Shown: positions 1 through 8,541 of the stretch, piece by piece | Position numbering within the stretch: the first letter of the stretch is position 1 | Layout of the letters: every line of letters begins with the position of its first letter | Assembly: GCA_015661185.1 (NCBI GenBank) | Contig: JACVXU010000004.1 | Coordinates: 1 to 38,916, forward strand | DNA: 38,916 nucleotides | DNA from: Bacteroidota bacterium | GTDB lineage: Bacteria; Bacteroidota; Ignavibacteria; UBA10030 | Direction: 5' to 3' | Made by a program: the position numbers and the translations under genes | The notes under the pieces: model-generated | What the model was told of the DNA's origin: nothing | Databases searched by the model: none | The model's input: only the letters and a program-made list of their open reading frames with translations

Positions 1-1172
1 CCCGCTGACACCAGGATCATGGATTTCGTCAAAGAAAGCTGGCCGCTCCCGAGCAGCCCCAACGCGGCCTTCATGGCTTCCTTCTTGTACCGTGCGTTGA
101 CGGAAACGACAAGGAGGTTATGAAATCCACCTTCATAGTAGGCCCAGACATCACGGATCTCACTATGAAGTACGCGTGCAAGCGGTCCAAGTATTTGCTG
201 CGTTGCATCTCCGAGGAACTTGTCTTCCATCGGCGGTATTCCCACAACAGTTGCCGGATACACGGGGTTCCGGCGATGGGTCATTGCCTTGAGATGAAAC
301 ACGGGAAATGGCGCGGAATGCGAGTAGTGACCGAAGTGATCACCGAAAGGTCCCTCTTTCCGGCGTTCTTTCTGCGGCACGACACCTTCGAGTATGAACT
401 CCGCCTGTGCCGGGACCTGGATCGATATCCTCTTTCCTCTCGTCATCCCGATCGGAGCACCGCGGAGAAACGCCGCGAACGCGACTTCATCCATTCCTTC
501 AGGAAGCGCCGCAACAGATGCGAGCAACAGAGCAGGATCGGTTCCCAACGCCACAGCAACTTCGAGATCTTTACCCAACTCCTCAGCGTGGTGATAGTGG
601 AATCCTCCCCCCTTTTGAATCTGCCAGTGCATGCCTGTCGTCCTGGAATCATACACGTGCATGCGATAGATCCCCACGTTGCGTTTCGCATCAACCGGAT
701 CATACGTGAACACCTGGCCAAGCGTCAGAAACCGGCCGCCGTCATCCGGCCAGCAGGTTTGAATTGGCAGGATATCAAGATCGGGTTCAAGAACACTTCG
801 TTGAGACTCTGACGCGCTCACGAGCCGCCCGCGCGCCGAGGCAATCCTGCTCAACGTCTTTCTGCGCTGCCAGAGCGCTCCGAACCGCGGCGGCAGCAAT
901 CCATCGACAAACTGAAAGAGGTCCTGACCGATCTGTTCGGGATGTCTGCCCAGGGCATGCTCAATGCGTCGCTCTGTCCCGTAGACGTTAATGACCAGAG
1001 GAAATCTGGATCCCTTGACGTTTTCGAAAAAGAGAACCGGCTTGCTTTCCCGCAGGGCGCGTACGGCAATCTCCGTCACTTCCAAGTACGGATCGACTTC
1101 AACCTTAACCCTGCGCACTTCCCCGATTGATTCAAGGTAGCGGAGGAATTCGGACAGCGATGTGAAGTTCAT
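1..1172 (-). CDS. ubiD: UbiD-family decarboxylase, probable menaquinone (futalosine pathway) decarboxylase; 3' end cut by window edge
   Basis: An open frame runs from the ATG at 1172 to the window edge without a stop, giving about 390 residues; the family is usually 480-620, so the C-terminus is missing. The translation starts MNFTSLSEFLRYLESIGEV, a typical UbiD N-terminus, and carries the UbiD blocks IYRMHVYD and GMHWQIQKGGGFHYHH (prFMN and metal region) and EGPFGDHFGHYS near residue 275. UbiD enzymes use prenylated FMN made by UbiX to decarboxylate aromatic acids. ubiX lies 30 bp upstream and a ubiA prenyltransferase before that, so the three form one unit. The trio suggests an MqnL-like role in the futalosine menaquinone route; that role is inferred, the family is clear. 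Confidence 0.93.
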   Translation of the reverse strand, partial: MNFTSLSEFLRYLESIGEVRRVKVEVDPYLEVTEIAVRALRESKPVLFFENVKGSRFPLVINVYGTERRIEHALGRHPEQIGQDLFQFVDGLLPPRFGALWQRRKTLSRIASARGRLVSASESQRSVLEPDLDILPIQTCWPDDGGRFLTLGQVFTYDPVDAKRNVGIYRMHVYDSRTTGMHWQIQKGGGFHYHHAEELGKDLEVAVALGTDPALLLASVAALPEGMDEVAFAAFLRGAPIGMTRGKRISIQVPAQAEFILEGVVPQKERRKEGPFGDHFGHYSHSAPFPVFHLKAMTHRRNPVYPATVVGIPPMEDKFLGDATQQILGPLARVLHSEIRDVWAYYEGGFHNLLVVSVNARYKKEAMKAALGLLGSGQLSLTKSMILVSA

Positions 1173-1202
1173 AGTTCTCTCCCTCTGAATTCAAGCGCGA
1201 CC

Positions 1203-1751
1203 CTACAGCTCTTCAGATCTCCACCCCTTTGACTCACGAACGCCAATCACACCCAGCACCTTGTCCACAAACGCATGGACATATTCATCCACACTCTTCG
1301 GAACAAAATACAATGGCGGCGAGATGGGCATGATGATGGCACCGTCGCGTGAGAGTCTTGCACACTGTTCGAGCGTAATCGTCGAGAGAGGCGTCTCCCG
1401 GACACAAATAACCAGTTTGAACCTCTCTTTCAGTGCGACTTGCGCCGTGCGCGTGATGAGCGTATCGCCGATGCCGGAAGCAATCTTCCCGAGGGTCGAT
1501 GTCGAACAAGGCAAAATGACGAAAGCATCGAAGCGATTGGACCCTGATGCGACCGGTGCAGTGAGATCTTCATCCGAGAACTCATTCTTGACGAATGGAA
1601 GAAGGTCTTTGACCCCGATCCCCAGCTCATCGTTCAGCAGCACTTTTCCCCATCGACTCACAATGAGGTATTTGTCCCCGTCACACAGCTTGACGAATTC
1701 ACGGGCATAAATCGCACCGGAGGAGCCTGTGATGCCAAGAACGATTCTCAT
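1203..1751 (-). CDS. ubiX: UbiX-family flavin prenyltransferase
   Basis: The 182-residue product has the normal length for UbiX. It opens with MRIVLGITGSSGAIYA, whose glycine/serine loop binds FMN, and keeps the conserved ILPCSTSTLGKIASGIGD and LVICVRETPLS segments. UbiX joins a dimethylallyl group to FMN, giving the prenyl-FMN cofactor needed by UbiD. The ATG overlaps the ubiA stop codon as ATGA (1748-1751), so translation is probably coupled. The ubiD-family gene follows 30 bp downstream, the natural client for its product. The protein is cytosolic. Confidence 0.95.
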   Translation of the reverse strand: MRIVLGITGSSGAIYAREFVKLCDGDKYLIVSRWGKVLLNDELGIGVKDLLPFVKNEFSDEDLTAPVASGSNRFDAFVILPCSTSTLGKIASGIGDTLITRTAQVALKERFKLVICVRETPLSTITLEQCARLSRDGAIIMPISPPLYFVPKSVDEYVHAFVDKVLGVIGVRESKGWRSEEL

Positions 1752-2590
1752 GGGAAGTAGACTCCAACGACGATCATGCCAAGTATGACGAATCCCAGCA
1801 CCGCGTTGATCTTAAAGAACGCGAGCTCAACGTCACCCGCTTTCTTGTGTTCAAGATAGAGCAGATAGCCCGACAGCATCAGAAGAGGTAGTGCGGCCAC
1901 CGCTTTGATATACAGGATGAACAGGAGCGCCAGGGAGCCAAATGCCAGGACGTGCAAGATCGCCGATATCCGCAATGCCGTGATCCGTCCATACCGGGAC
2001 GTAAACGAATGAAGCTGCTCTTCCCGATCGAACATTTCATCAAGGGTTGAATAAATGATATCGAATCCGGTCACCCAGAAAAGTGTGAAGAGCGAAAGCA
2101 GTGCGCCCGCGAGGAGGTTCTGGAGGGATTGTTCGACCGCAAACCACCCGCCGAGCGGCGCCATTGCCAGGCCGAGGCCGACACCAAAATGGGCCAGCGC
2201 CGTGAATCTTTTCATGTAGGGATAGATGGTGAAAATAATCAGCGGTAAGGGCGACATTGCCAGGCAGAACGGAGAGATGAGCGCCGCCGAACCAACGTAC
2301 AGCGCTATTCCCACAGCCAGCACACTAAAAGCCTCGTAGACGTTCATGCGCCCGCTGGGCAGCTCGCGCACAGCTGTGCGCGGATTACGCCTGTCGATCT
2401 CCCGGTCGATGATCCGGTTCAACGCAAGCGCCGCGGTACGTGCACCCGTCGCCGCCGAGAGGATGAGCAACAGGAGCATCACAGTCGGAGGTTCCTTGGT
2501 TGCCAGAAAAGCGCCACTAAAAATGAGCGGGAGCGAAAAGAGCGTGTGTTCGATCTTTATGAAGCGTAGAAACTTCTGAAGTCGCTGCAA
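1748..2590 (-). CDS. UbiA-family aromatic prenyltransferase (MqnP/UbiA type)
   Basis: This is a 280-residue polytopic membrane protein with about eight hydrophobic segments. The first prenyl-diphosphate/Mg motif is NRIIDREID (N58, D62, D66). The second Asp-rich motif is DIIYSTLDEMFD near residue 180. The family transfers a polyprenyl chain to an aromatic acid. With ubiX and ubiD immediately downstream, the likely product is a prenylated 1,4-dihydroxy-6-naphthoate on the way to menaquinone (MqnP role), but 4-hydroxybenzoate prenylation cannot be excluded. The start is a TTG at 2590, preceded by an AAGGGA ribosome-binding site. The gene follows the metG terminator, so it probably has its own promoter in the 138-bp gap, though I could not fix one. 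Confidence 0.9.
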   Translation of the reverse strand: MQRLQKFLRFIKIEHTLFSLPLIFSGAFLATKEPPTVMLLLLILSAATGARTAALALNRIIDREIDRRNPRTAVRELPSGRMNVYEAFSVLAVGIALYVGSAALISPFCLAMSPLPLIIFTIYPYMKRFTALAHFGVGLGLAMAPLGGWFAVEQSLQNLLAGALLSLFTLFWVTGFDIIYSTLDEMFDREEQLHSFTSRYGRITALRISAILHVLAFGSLALLFILYIKAVAALPLLMLSGYLLYLEHKKAGDVELAFFKINAVLGFVILGMIVVGVYFP

Positions 2591-2673
2591 CCAAATCCCT
2601 TGCTAGAGTGGTGGTAGATTTTTGATAAATATAATGCTATTTGATACCGCAATCAAGAATTGCGACAATGCCC

Positions 2674-2700
2674 AAAAAAATGCCATCGAATCCGATGGCA
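2674..2700 (-). terminator. Rho-independent terminator after metG
   Basis: Read on the minus strand, an 8-bp perfect stem (TGCCATCG / CGATGGCA, 2681-2700) with a 4-nt loop is followed directly by seven T residues (2674-2680). It lies 28 bp past the metG stop codon and separates holB-metG from ubiA-ubiX-ubiD. Confidence 0.9.
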
Positions 2701-2728
2701 CGGTGGAACAATAGCACAGATGAGAATG

Positions 2729-4801
2729 CTATTTTATGCCGCTCCCACTCTCCAATTCCGCGTTCACCGTCAAGATGGCGAGCTTGCCCGTGCTATCACT
2801 AGCAGCGAGGAGCATGCCTTGTGATTCCTGCCCCATCAGCTTCGCCGGTTGCAGGTTGGCAACAACAACAATCATGCGTCCGACCAGTTCTTCCGGTTTG
2901 TAGTGCTGCGCGATGCCGGCGACAATCTGGCGCCGCTCTGCTCCAATCTCGACCTGGATCTTCAGCAACTTGTTGGATTTCGGGACGAGTTCTGCGCTGA
3001 CCACACGGGCGAGTTTCAGCTCCACTTTCTTGAAATCGTCGATGGTGATCAATGGCTTGACCTCCGCCGGAGGCTTCGGCGGTTCGGCGGCAGCTGGTTC
3101 ATTCAACGCCTTGATGATCCCATCGATTTGCTCGTCTTCGATTTTTGTCACAAGAATCTCCGCTTTCTTGAGTGCATGTCCGGGCTGAAGCGCCTGTTGA
3201 GCGGCACTCTCCCACCCTGCCGAACACGGCGTTCCTTCCAGATCGAGTGTTGACCAGACCTTTTGCGCCATCGCAGGGACGACCGGCTCGAGAAGAATCG
3301 CCAGTGACCGCACCACCTGCAGGCACATATTCAGCGTGGTGGCGCAGCGCTCCGGATTCGTCTTCGAGGTCTTCCACGGTTCACTATCGTTGAAATACTT
3401 GTTCGCCGCTCGTGCCAGGTTCATCGATTCGATCACTGCTTCCCGGAATTTGTAGTGCTCATAGAACGCACCTACCTTCGACGGCATCCCCGCAATCAGC
3501 ATTGCCATCTCTTTGTCACGTGCATCCAGTGAACCTGCAACCGGCACCGAGGCTTTGAAATTCTTCTCCGTGAAAGCAAGTGTGCGGTTTACGAAATTCC
3601 CGACGATGTCGGCCAACTCGTTGTTCGTTCGCGCCTGGAAATCCTTCAGGTAGAAATCGCTGTCCCGTGACTCCGGTAGATTGATTGCCAGTGTATAGCG
3701 CAGTGAATCCGCAGAGAAATGATTCAGGAAATTCTGGACATCGATTCCCCAGCCGCGGCTTTTTGAGAACTTCTGCCCTTCGAAGTTAAGAAACTCGTTG
3801 GCCGGGACATTCTCCGGCAGGACGTACTGCTCTCTCCCGGCGTCATTCCAAGCCATCAGCATTGCCGGAAATACGATGCAATGAAACACGACATTATCTT
3901 TGCCTATGAAAGCGACGTACTTTGTGTTCTCGCCGAGCCAATAGTCCTTCCAGCGATCGGGCTGCGAAATCCGTGAAGCCCACTCCTTTGCAGACGAAAT
4001 ATATCCGAGAACCGCATCGAACCATACATACAGTACTTTCGATTCGTAGCCCTGCACCGGAACCGGGACCCCCCAACTCAGATCCCTCGTGACGGCCCGG
4101 TCCTGCAGGCCATCCTTGAACCAGCTTTCGCAATAACGGAGCACGTTGTCCTTCCACCCATCACGCTCCGAGCGTTCCCGAATATACTCCTGCAATCGCT
4201 TCTGGAAATCACCGAGCGGAAAGTACCAATGGGAGGTAGTCCGGACGACGGGTGTCGTTCCGCAGAGTTTGCACTTTGGATCGATGAGTTCAGCCTGGTT
4301 CAGCCACGTTCCACAGTTCTCGCACTGATCACCCCGCGCTTCCGTATGCTTGCAATTCGGGCAGGTACCTTCGACGTAACGATCGGCGAGGAACATCCTG
4401 TCTTTCTCGCAGTAAAGCTGCTGCTCTTCCTTCTCCTTCAATACCCCGCTACGATGAAATTCCGCAAAGAACTCCTGCGCAGTTTTGTGATGGAGCGGCA
4501 GCGAGGTCCTCGAGTAGTTGTCGAAACTCATACCAAACTTCTCGAAGGTGGCTTTGTTCAGTTCGTGGTACCGGTCGACAACGGCTTGCGGCGTGATCTT
4601 CTCTTTCTCAGCCGTCACCGTGATGGCGACTCCATGCTCGTCCGATCCGCAGAGAAACAAGACATCGCGTTTCTTCGATCGCTGATAGCGCACATACATA
4701 TCTGCAGGCAGATACGCACCGGCGAGATGACCGAGATGGAGCAGCCCGTTGGCGTATGGCAATGCTGCGGTAACGAGTATTCTCTCAGGCTGTGATTTCA
4801 C
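2729..4801 (-). CDS. metG: Methionyl-tRNA synthetase with C-terminal tRNA-binding domain
   Basis: The 690-residue protein charges tRNA-Met with methionine. The class I Rossmann core starts with ALPYANGLLHLGHLAGAY (HIGH-type motif, about residues 13-30). A zinc knuckle region follows with CPNC, CENC and CKLC pairs (about 145-182). The KMSKS loop reads KFSKS near residue 345. An anticodon-binding helical domain spans about 390-550. After a Pro/Ala-rich linker (about 570-585), an EMAP/Trbp111-type OB domain covers about 587-690 (ITIDDFKKVELKLARVV). This is the full-length E. coli-like architecture. It starts 13 bp after holB and ends at a strong terminator. Confidence 0.98.
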   Translation of the reverse strand: MKSQPERILVTAALPYANGLLHLGHLAGAYLPADMYVRYQRSKKRDVLFLCGSDEHGVAITVTAEKEKITPQAVVDRYHELNKATFEKFGMSFDNYSRTSLPLHHKTAQEFFAEFHRSGVLKEKEEQQLYCEKDRMFLADRYVEGTCPNCKHTEARGDQCENCGTWLNQAELIDPKCKLCGTTPVVRTTSHWYFPLGDFQKRLQEYIRERSERDGWKDNVLRYCESWFKDGLQDRAVTRDLSWGVPVPVQGYESKVLYVWFDAVLGYISSAKEWASRISQPDRWKDYWLGENTKYVAFIGKDNVVFHCIVFPAMLMAWNDAGREQYVLPENVPANEFLNFEGQKFSKSRGWGIDVQNFLNHFSADSLRYTLAINLPESRDSDFYLKDFQARTNNELADIVGNFVNRTLAFTEKNFKASVPVAGSLDARDKEMAMLIAGMPSKVGAFYEHYKFREAVIESMNLARAANKYFNDSEPWKTSKTNPERCATTLNMCLQVVRSLAILLEPVVPAMAQKVWSTLDLEGTPCSAGWESAAQQALQPGHALKKAEILVTKIEDEQIDGIIKALNEPAAAEPPKPPAEVKPLITIDDFKKVELKLARVVSAELVPKSNKLLKIQVEIGAERRQIVAGIAQHYKPEELVGRMIVVVANLQPAKLMGQESQGMLLAASDSTGKLAILTVNAELESGSGIK

Positions 4802-4814
4802 GAACTCCCCGGAA

Positions 4815-5933
4815 TCAGGACGCTAGATGGCGTTTCAGGTCTATGGCGAGCGACGTTACAACAAGAGGAAGGTAGCCATTTTTGCCTACAAGAGCAATGC
4901 TGGTATCGACGCTCTCGAGAGCTCGGTAGAGATACGCGTGCGGAAATTTCTGATTGAAGCTGCTCAAATCTTTGAGCTGATCGCGATTCAACAATCCAGC
5001 CTCCCCCTGCTCGCGAAGAACCATTGCGTCACGAAGCCACACACCCAAGAGCTTCATCCACCGCTCGACCGCATTCCTGTCTCCCAACGCGGCAATCCTC
5101 TCTACTTCCAGTGCGAGCGGAATCTTCTGAGAGCCGAGCACAAGGCGCAGAAAGTGAACTGCCTCTTGCCGCTGTGCGACCATGTCAACCGAGAGCATCT
5201 CGAGCGCGGCGGTGTAACTGCCGTCAGCAAGGCGTGCAACCAACGCCGCCTGCTCTGACTCTACGCCGTTGCGGGTTACCAGAGCCTCCTGCAACTCCTC
5301 TTCGCTGAGCGGATCGAACTGAACGAGCTGGCACCGTGAAAGAATGGTGGGGAGCAAATGCTCCTTCTGAGCGGTGGTGAGGATCAACACAGAATCGGAC
5401 GAAGGCTCCTCGAGCGTCTTCAGAAGGGAATTACTGGCCTCAGCATTCATCTCTTCCGCGTTCGTAATGATGAAGACACGCTTTCCCCCCTCAAAGGAAG
5501 AGAGAGAGGCTTCCCGGCGGAGGTTGCGGACACTGTTGATCTTGATGAAATTCGCTTTCGGGACGGCGATCCGATGGTACGGGTTCTCTGCCTTCAGTTT
5601 CAATTGGTCCTGTATCGCACCGATCTGATCCTCGGACAATACCGTCACCGGGTCATCGCCCGACTGTTCGTTCTTCCCCACCGGCAACGCGACGATGAGA
5701 CTGATGTTCGGATGCTGCAACATATCCACCTTTCTGCAGCTTGCGCAAGCCCCGCAGGGGTCGACCTGATTCTGATGACAATTCAGCGCCCGCCCGAACT
5801 CGATCGCCATCGCATCTTTCCCAACACCCTCGCCCCCCCAGAAGAGATGAGCGTGGGCAACTGATCCCGAGGACAAGACTCGCCGAAGGAGCTCCTTGAC
5901 CCGACGTTGACCGATGATCCTATCCCAAGCCAT
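4815..5933 (-). CDS. holB: DNA polymerase III subunit delta'
   Basis: The 372-residue clamp-loader subunit begins MAWDRIIGQRRVKELLRRVL. It has a P-loop-like GGEGVGKDAMAIEFG, a four-Cys zinc module (C..CGAC..C, CHQNQVDPCGACASC), a Walker B-like region around VFIITNAEEMN, and an SRC-type segment (ILSRCQLVQF) typical of gamma/delta' subunits. It helps load the sliding clamp on DNA. The frame stays open upstream to 6002, but the ATG at 5933 fits the family N-terminus and has an AGGGA ribosome-binding site about 8 nt before it. The gene precedes metG by 13 bp and follows an inverted-repeat element. Confidence 0.93.
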   Translation of the reverse strand: MAWDRIIGQRRVKELLRRVLSSGSVAHAHLFWGGEGVGKDAMAIEFGRALNCHQNQVDPCGACASCRKVDMLQHPNISLIVALPVGKNEQSGDDPVTVLSEDQIGAIQDQLKLKAENPYHRIAVPKANFIKINSVRNLRREASLSSFEGGKRVFIITNAEEMNAEASNSLLKTLEEPSSDSVLILTTAQKEHLLPTILSRCQLVQFDPLSEEELQEALVTRNGVESEQAALVARLADGSYTAALEMLSVDMVAQRQEAVHFLRLVLGSQKIPLALEVERIAALGDRNAVERWMKLLGVWLRDAMVLREQGEAGLLNRDQLKDLSSFNQKFPHAYLYRALESVDTSIALVGKNGYLPLVVTSLAIDLKRHLAS

Positions 5934-5979
5934 GTGGCATTCCCTGAAACCGTGAACGAAAATCAATTGCAAAAGTACC

Positions 5980-6061
5980 GCCACAAAGACACGAAGTCCC
6001 AAAGGTTCTTGAAAAGGTGGAAAACAAGAAGATCTCCTTCGTGTCTTCGCGACTTCGTGGC
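5980..6061. repeat. 82-bp imperfect inverted-repeat element between the BamA-like gene and holB
   Basis: Two 26-bp arms (5980-6005 and 6036-6061) are inverted copies matching at about 20 of 26 positions; both arms carry spaced GAAG blocks (GCCACGAAGTCGCGAAG on the right arm, read on the minus strand). Inside lies a second perfect stem, TTCTTG/CAAGAA (6006-6011 and 6025-6030), with a 13-nt loop. The whole segment could fold as one long hairpin. It has no T-run, so it does not look like a simple terminator. It resembles a dispersed REP- or MITE-like palindrome, but no other copy is in this window. Confidence 0.7.
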
Positions 6062-6086
6062 AACGTTGAAGTTTTCGACCGTGCTT

Positions 6087-8156
6087 CTAGAATGAATGGC
6101 CAATGCCAAAGTGGAGGACGAAATTTCCCAGCGTCTCTTCGTAGAATTTCCTTCGTGTGATCCACCGCCGTTCAGGCACGCCCATTGGATCATAGACTCT
6201 GAATCCGAAATCGATCCTGACCGGTCCGGCAACAGTCGCGTATCGGAGCCCAACGCCTGACGCCAGCGCAATTTCACTCACCCGCATCGCATTGAGTCTG
6301 GTCCACACATTGCCGAAATCAAGGAAGAGCACGAGCGAGAAACGACTGAAATCGATGAAACCGAGTCGACCGGCGTCCCGCAGAAGGTTCCACCGGTTCT
6401 CGATACTTCCTTCGAACACCGCATTCCCACCTTCTTCAGGGAGCGTCGAGGCAGCAAGCTCCCGGGCCCGCCAACCACGTACGCTGCCGCTTCCACCTCC
6501 GAAGAACCTCCTCGTGATCGGGACCGGAGCCGGTGATTGGCCATAAAGCTCCGCGAAACCCCCGTACAGCCTGAAGGCCCAGATCGAAGCCTGAATCCAT
6601 GGCGGCCCCACGTACCATTGACTCCGCCCTGAGAGCTTGATGTATTTTGAATACGGAAGATCGGTCCCGAAGAGTCCTCCGAAGGCGGACGGTATGAGGC
6701 CTGCTTCTTCGACGCTGGCCGACTGAAAGAAGCCTGCGGATGGATAGAAAATGTCGTTACGTTTGTCCCGCTGCAGCGTAAACGACAGAATGGAGTTGAA
6801 CTGCGGTCGCCGGTCGATGCTTACTGAATCGAAGTAGAGCCGAGCAATCGTAGCATTGATCGCCTCATAGCCAATGCGTTCCAGGCTCCATTCCAGAAAG
6901 GCCGTCGTATAGCGTGCAGTTTGTGAGGTTACAGCCAGCCGGCCCCGGATGATGGGGTTGAAATAGTACTTGTTCCTTTTCTCCACGATAAATGAAAGAG
7001 AGGGAGTCAGGGAGGTCTTGTTGTTGAAGAAATATGGCTGGTTGATCTGGAATGAGAGTTCTGCATTCCCGATGACAGAACTGTCCCTTAGCCCGGTTCC
7101 TTGAAACACGCGCGAGAATTCGACGTCCTGAATCGACTGAAGCTGAAAACGGAATCTCGTCTCGAAGTTCCTCGCTCCCCCGAAAAAGTTCCGGTTGTTG
7201 TAACTGACGCCAAGAAGAATGTTGAATGCGTTGTTCTCGTCGCTGACGCCTATTTCTGGGACAAGCTCCTGGAATGGGCGCGGCCTGACGAACACCTGCA
7301 TTGGGATTTCAAAACTCGTATCAGACTTCACCCCAACGATTGGCTCGATCCGTGACGTCTCGAACACTCCCAGCCTGTTCAGATTCCGTTCGCTCTCCGT
7401 TCGTTTCGCCTCGCTATAGAAATCCCCCTCCTGGAAATCCATCTGCCGGCGAATGACGAGCTCATCAACGCGCTCGGAGGCAAGGGAATCCTGCCGCACA
7501 GCTATCCCGCCGAAGAGGTACCGCTTCCCGCGCGTGAGAGCGAATTTCACCGTAATGTTGTTCGTCGAAGCATAGCGGTAGGCAGCAACACTGTCAACGT
7601 GCACATCGGCGAAGCCATTGTTGAAGAATGCATTGACGATGCGTGCACGCTCATTGACCACGCGGTCGACAACGAATGGTTCCCCCGGCTCAATCAACGG
7701 CCCGGTGTCGAGTTCTTCCCTCAATGCCTGAGGAAGATTGTCGAACCCAACCTTCTGGATCGTATCGATGAGCGACCGATGACCTTCATGGATGAGAAAG
7801 GAGATGGCAATGGTGTTCCGGTCAAAGTCGGCACCCAAGAGAGTATCGATGCGGGCGGAAAAAAACCCCTGGTCCTTGTAGTAGGCCTCTAGCCGTGCGC
7901 AGTCCTGATCGAACAGAAGCCTGTCGAAGTACTCCGGCTTTTCTCCCAGCTTCTCGCTGATCGTATGCATGAATTTCCAGAAACCGGCGGGAGATTCCTT
8001 TGTCCTCATCACTGCGAGGAGGGCGTCGTCGCGGAACGATTCATTTCCTTCGAACCGGATGCTGGAGATTTCGAACCCCTGCCACGCATCCTGAGAAAGG
8101 ACGAGCGGGGAACACAATACGAGGAGGAGAACAATATGAAGGTACCGGAATTTCAT
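6087..8156 (-). CDS. Omp85/BamA-TamA-like outer-membrane protein with POTRA domains
   Basis: From the ATG at 8156 the product is 689 residues. It has an N-terminal signal peptide (MKFRYLHIVLLLVLCSPLVL), then about three POTRA-type repeats (about 25-330; for example ISSIRFEGNESFRDDALL and YLFGGIAVRQDS). A C-terminal 16-strand-type beta barrel follows (about 350-689), with the conserved GGGSGSVRGW segment of the L6 region and a terminal Phe in FGIGHSF. Family members insert or export outer-membrane proteins. At under 700 residues it is closer in size to TamA or a short BamA than to E. coli BamA, so the exact role is left open. A terminator hairpin sits directly before its start. Confidence 0.88.
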   Translation of the reverse strand: MKFRYLHIVLLLVLCSPLVLSQDAWQGFEISSIRFEGNESFRDDALLAVMRTKESPAGFWKFMHTISEKLGEKPEYFDRLLFDQDCARLEAYYKDQGFFSARIDTLLGADFDRNTIAISFLIHEGHRSLIDTIQKVGFDNLPQALREELDTGPLIEPGEPFVVDRVVNERARIVNAFFNNGFADVHVDSVAAYRYASTNNITVKFALTRGKRYLFGGIAVRQDSLASERVDELVIRRQMDFQEGDFYSEAKRTESERNLNRLGVFETSRIEPIVGVKSDTSFEIPMQVFVRPRPFQELVPEIGVSDENNAFNILLGVSYNNRNFFGGARNFETRFRFQLQSIQDVEFSRVFQGTGLRDSSVIGNAELSFQINQPYFFNNKTSLTPSLSFIVEKRNKYYFNPIIRGRLAVTSQTARYTTAFLEWSLERIGYEAINATIARLYFDSVSIDRRPQFNSILSFTLQRDKRNDIFYPSAGFFQSASVEEAGLIPSAFGGLFGTDLPYSKYIKLSGRSQWYVGPPWIQASIWAFRLYGGFAELYGQSPAPVPITRRFFGGGSGSVRGWRARELAASTLPEEGGNAVFEGSIENRWNLLRDAGRLGFIDFSRFSLVLFLDFGNVWTRLNAMRVSEIALASGVGLRYATVAGPVRIDFGFRVYDPMGVPERRWITRRKFYEETLGNFVLHFGIGHSF

Positions 8157-8165
8157 CGGGAGTTC

Positions 8166-8196
8166 AAAAAAAAACCCAGCCACGAAACGCTGGGTT
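8166..8196 (-). terminator. Rho-independent terminator after the DUF2795 gene
   Basis: On the minus strand an 8-bp perfect stem (AACCCAGC / GCTGGGTT, 8189-8196 and 8173-8180) with an 8-nt loop runs into a tract of nine T residues (8166-8174). It lies 58 bp beyond the DUF2795 stop and ends only 9 bp before the ATG of the BamA-like gene. Confidence 0.9.
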
Positions 8197-8254
8197 CAAT
8201 CCTGGCCCCATCCGTTTTCAAGGAGGGCAATCTCATGCGAAGGAGCCAGAGGTA

Positions 8255-8479
8255 CTAATACTCTTTGTCGTCTTCGAAGAAGAAATCTTCGTCGGTTGGA
8301 TAGTCCGGCCAGATCTCCTCCATGCTTTCGTACGGCTCGTCGCTGTCTTCAATCTCCTCAAGATTCTGTAGAACCTCCAGCGGTGCACCCGTCCTGACAG
8401 CATAATCAATCAATTCCTCCTTCGTAGCGGGCCAGGGCGCGTCATCCAGATACGAGGCCAATTCGAGTGTCCAAATCAT
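8255..8479 (-). CDS. DUF2795 family small acidic protein
   Basis: This 74-residue protein starts MIWTLELASYLDDAPWPATK, a start I recognise from the conserved DUF2795 proteins of Bacteroidota/Chlorobiota. A helical N-terminal half (residues 1-45) is followed by a strongly acidic tail (EEIEDSDEPYESMEEIW, then FFFEDDKEY). No function is established that I know of. A GGAGGAG ribosome-binding site lies 10 nt before the ATG. The M23 peptidase gene ends 62 bp upstream and a terminator follows, so the two probably share a transcript. Confidence 0.88.
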   Translation of the reverse strand: MIWTLELASYLDDAPWPATKEELIDYAVRTGAPLEVLQNLEEIEDSDEPYESMEEIWPDYPTDEDFFFEDDKEY

Positions 8480-8541
8480 TGTTCAAAAACTCCTCCAAGC
8501 TCATCAACCGCGCGGGAGCTTCCCGCCAGAGACTACCGGTG

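Noticed and set aside
120-812. 230-residue plus-strand open frame near the left edge
   Set aside because: It is the shadow of the ubiD-family gene, whose minus-strand frame is open from 1172 to the window edge.
8512-8526. GCGGGA/TCCCGC hairpin after the M23 peptidase gene
   Set aside because: The 6-bp stem has no T-run, so it is not called a terminator; the transcript probably continues into the DUF2795 gene.
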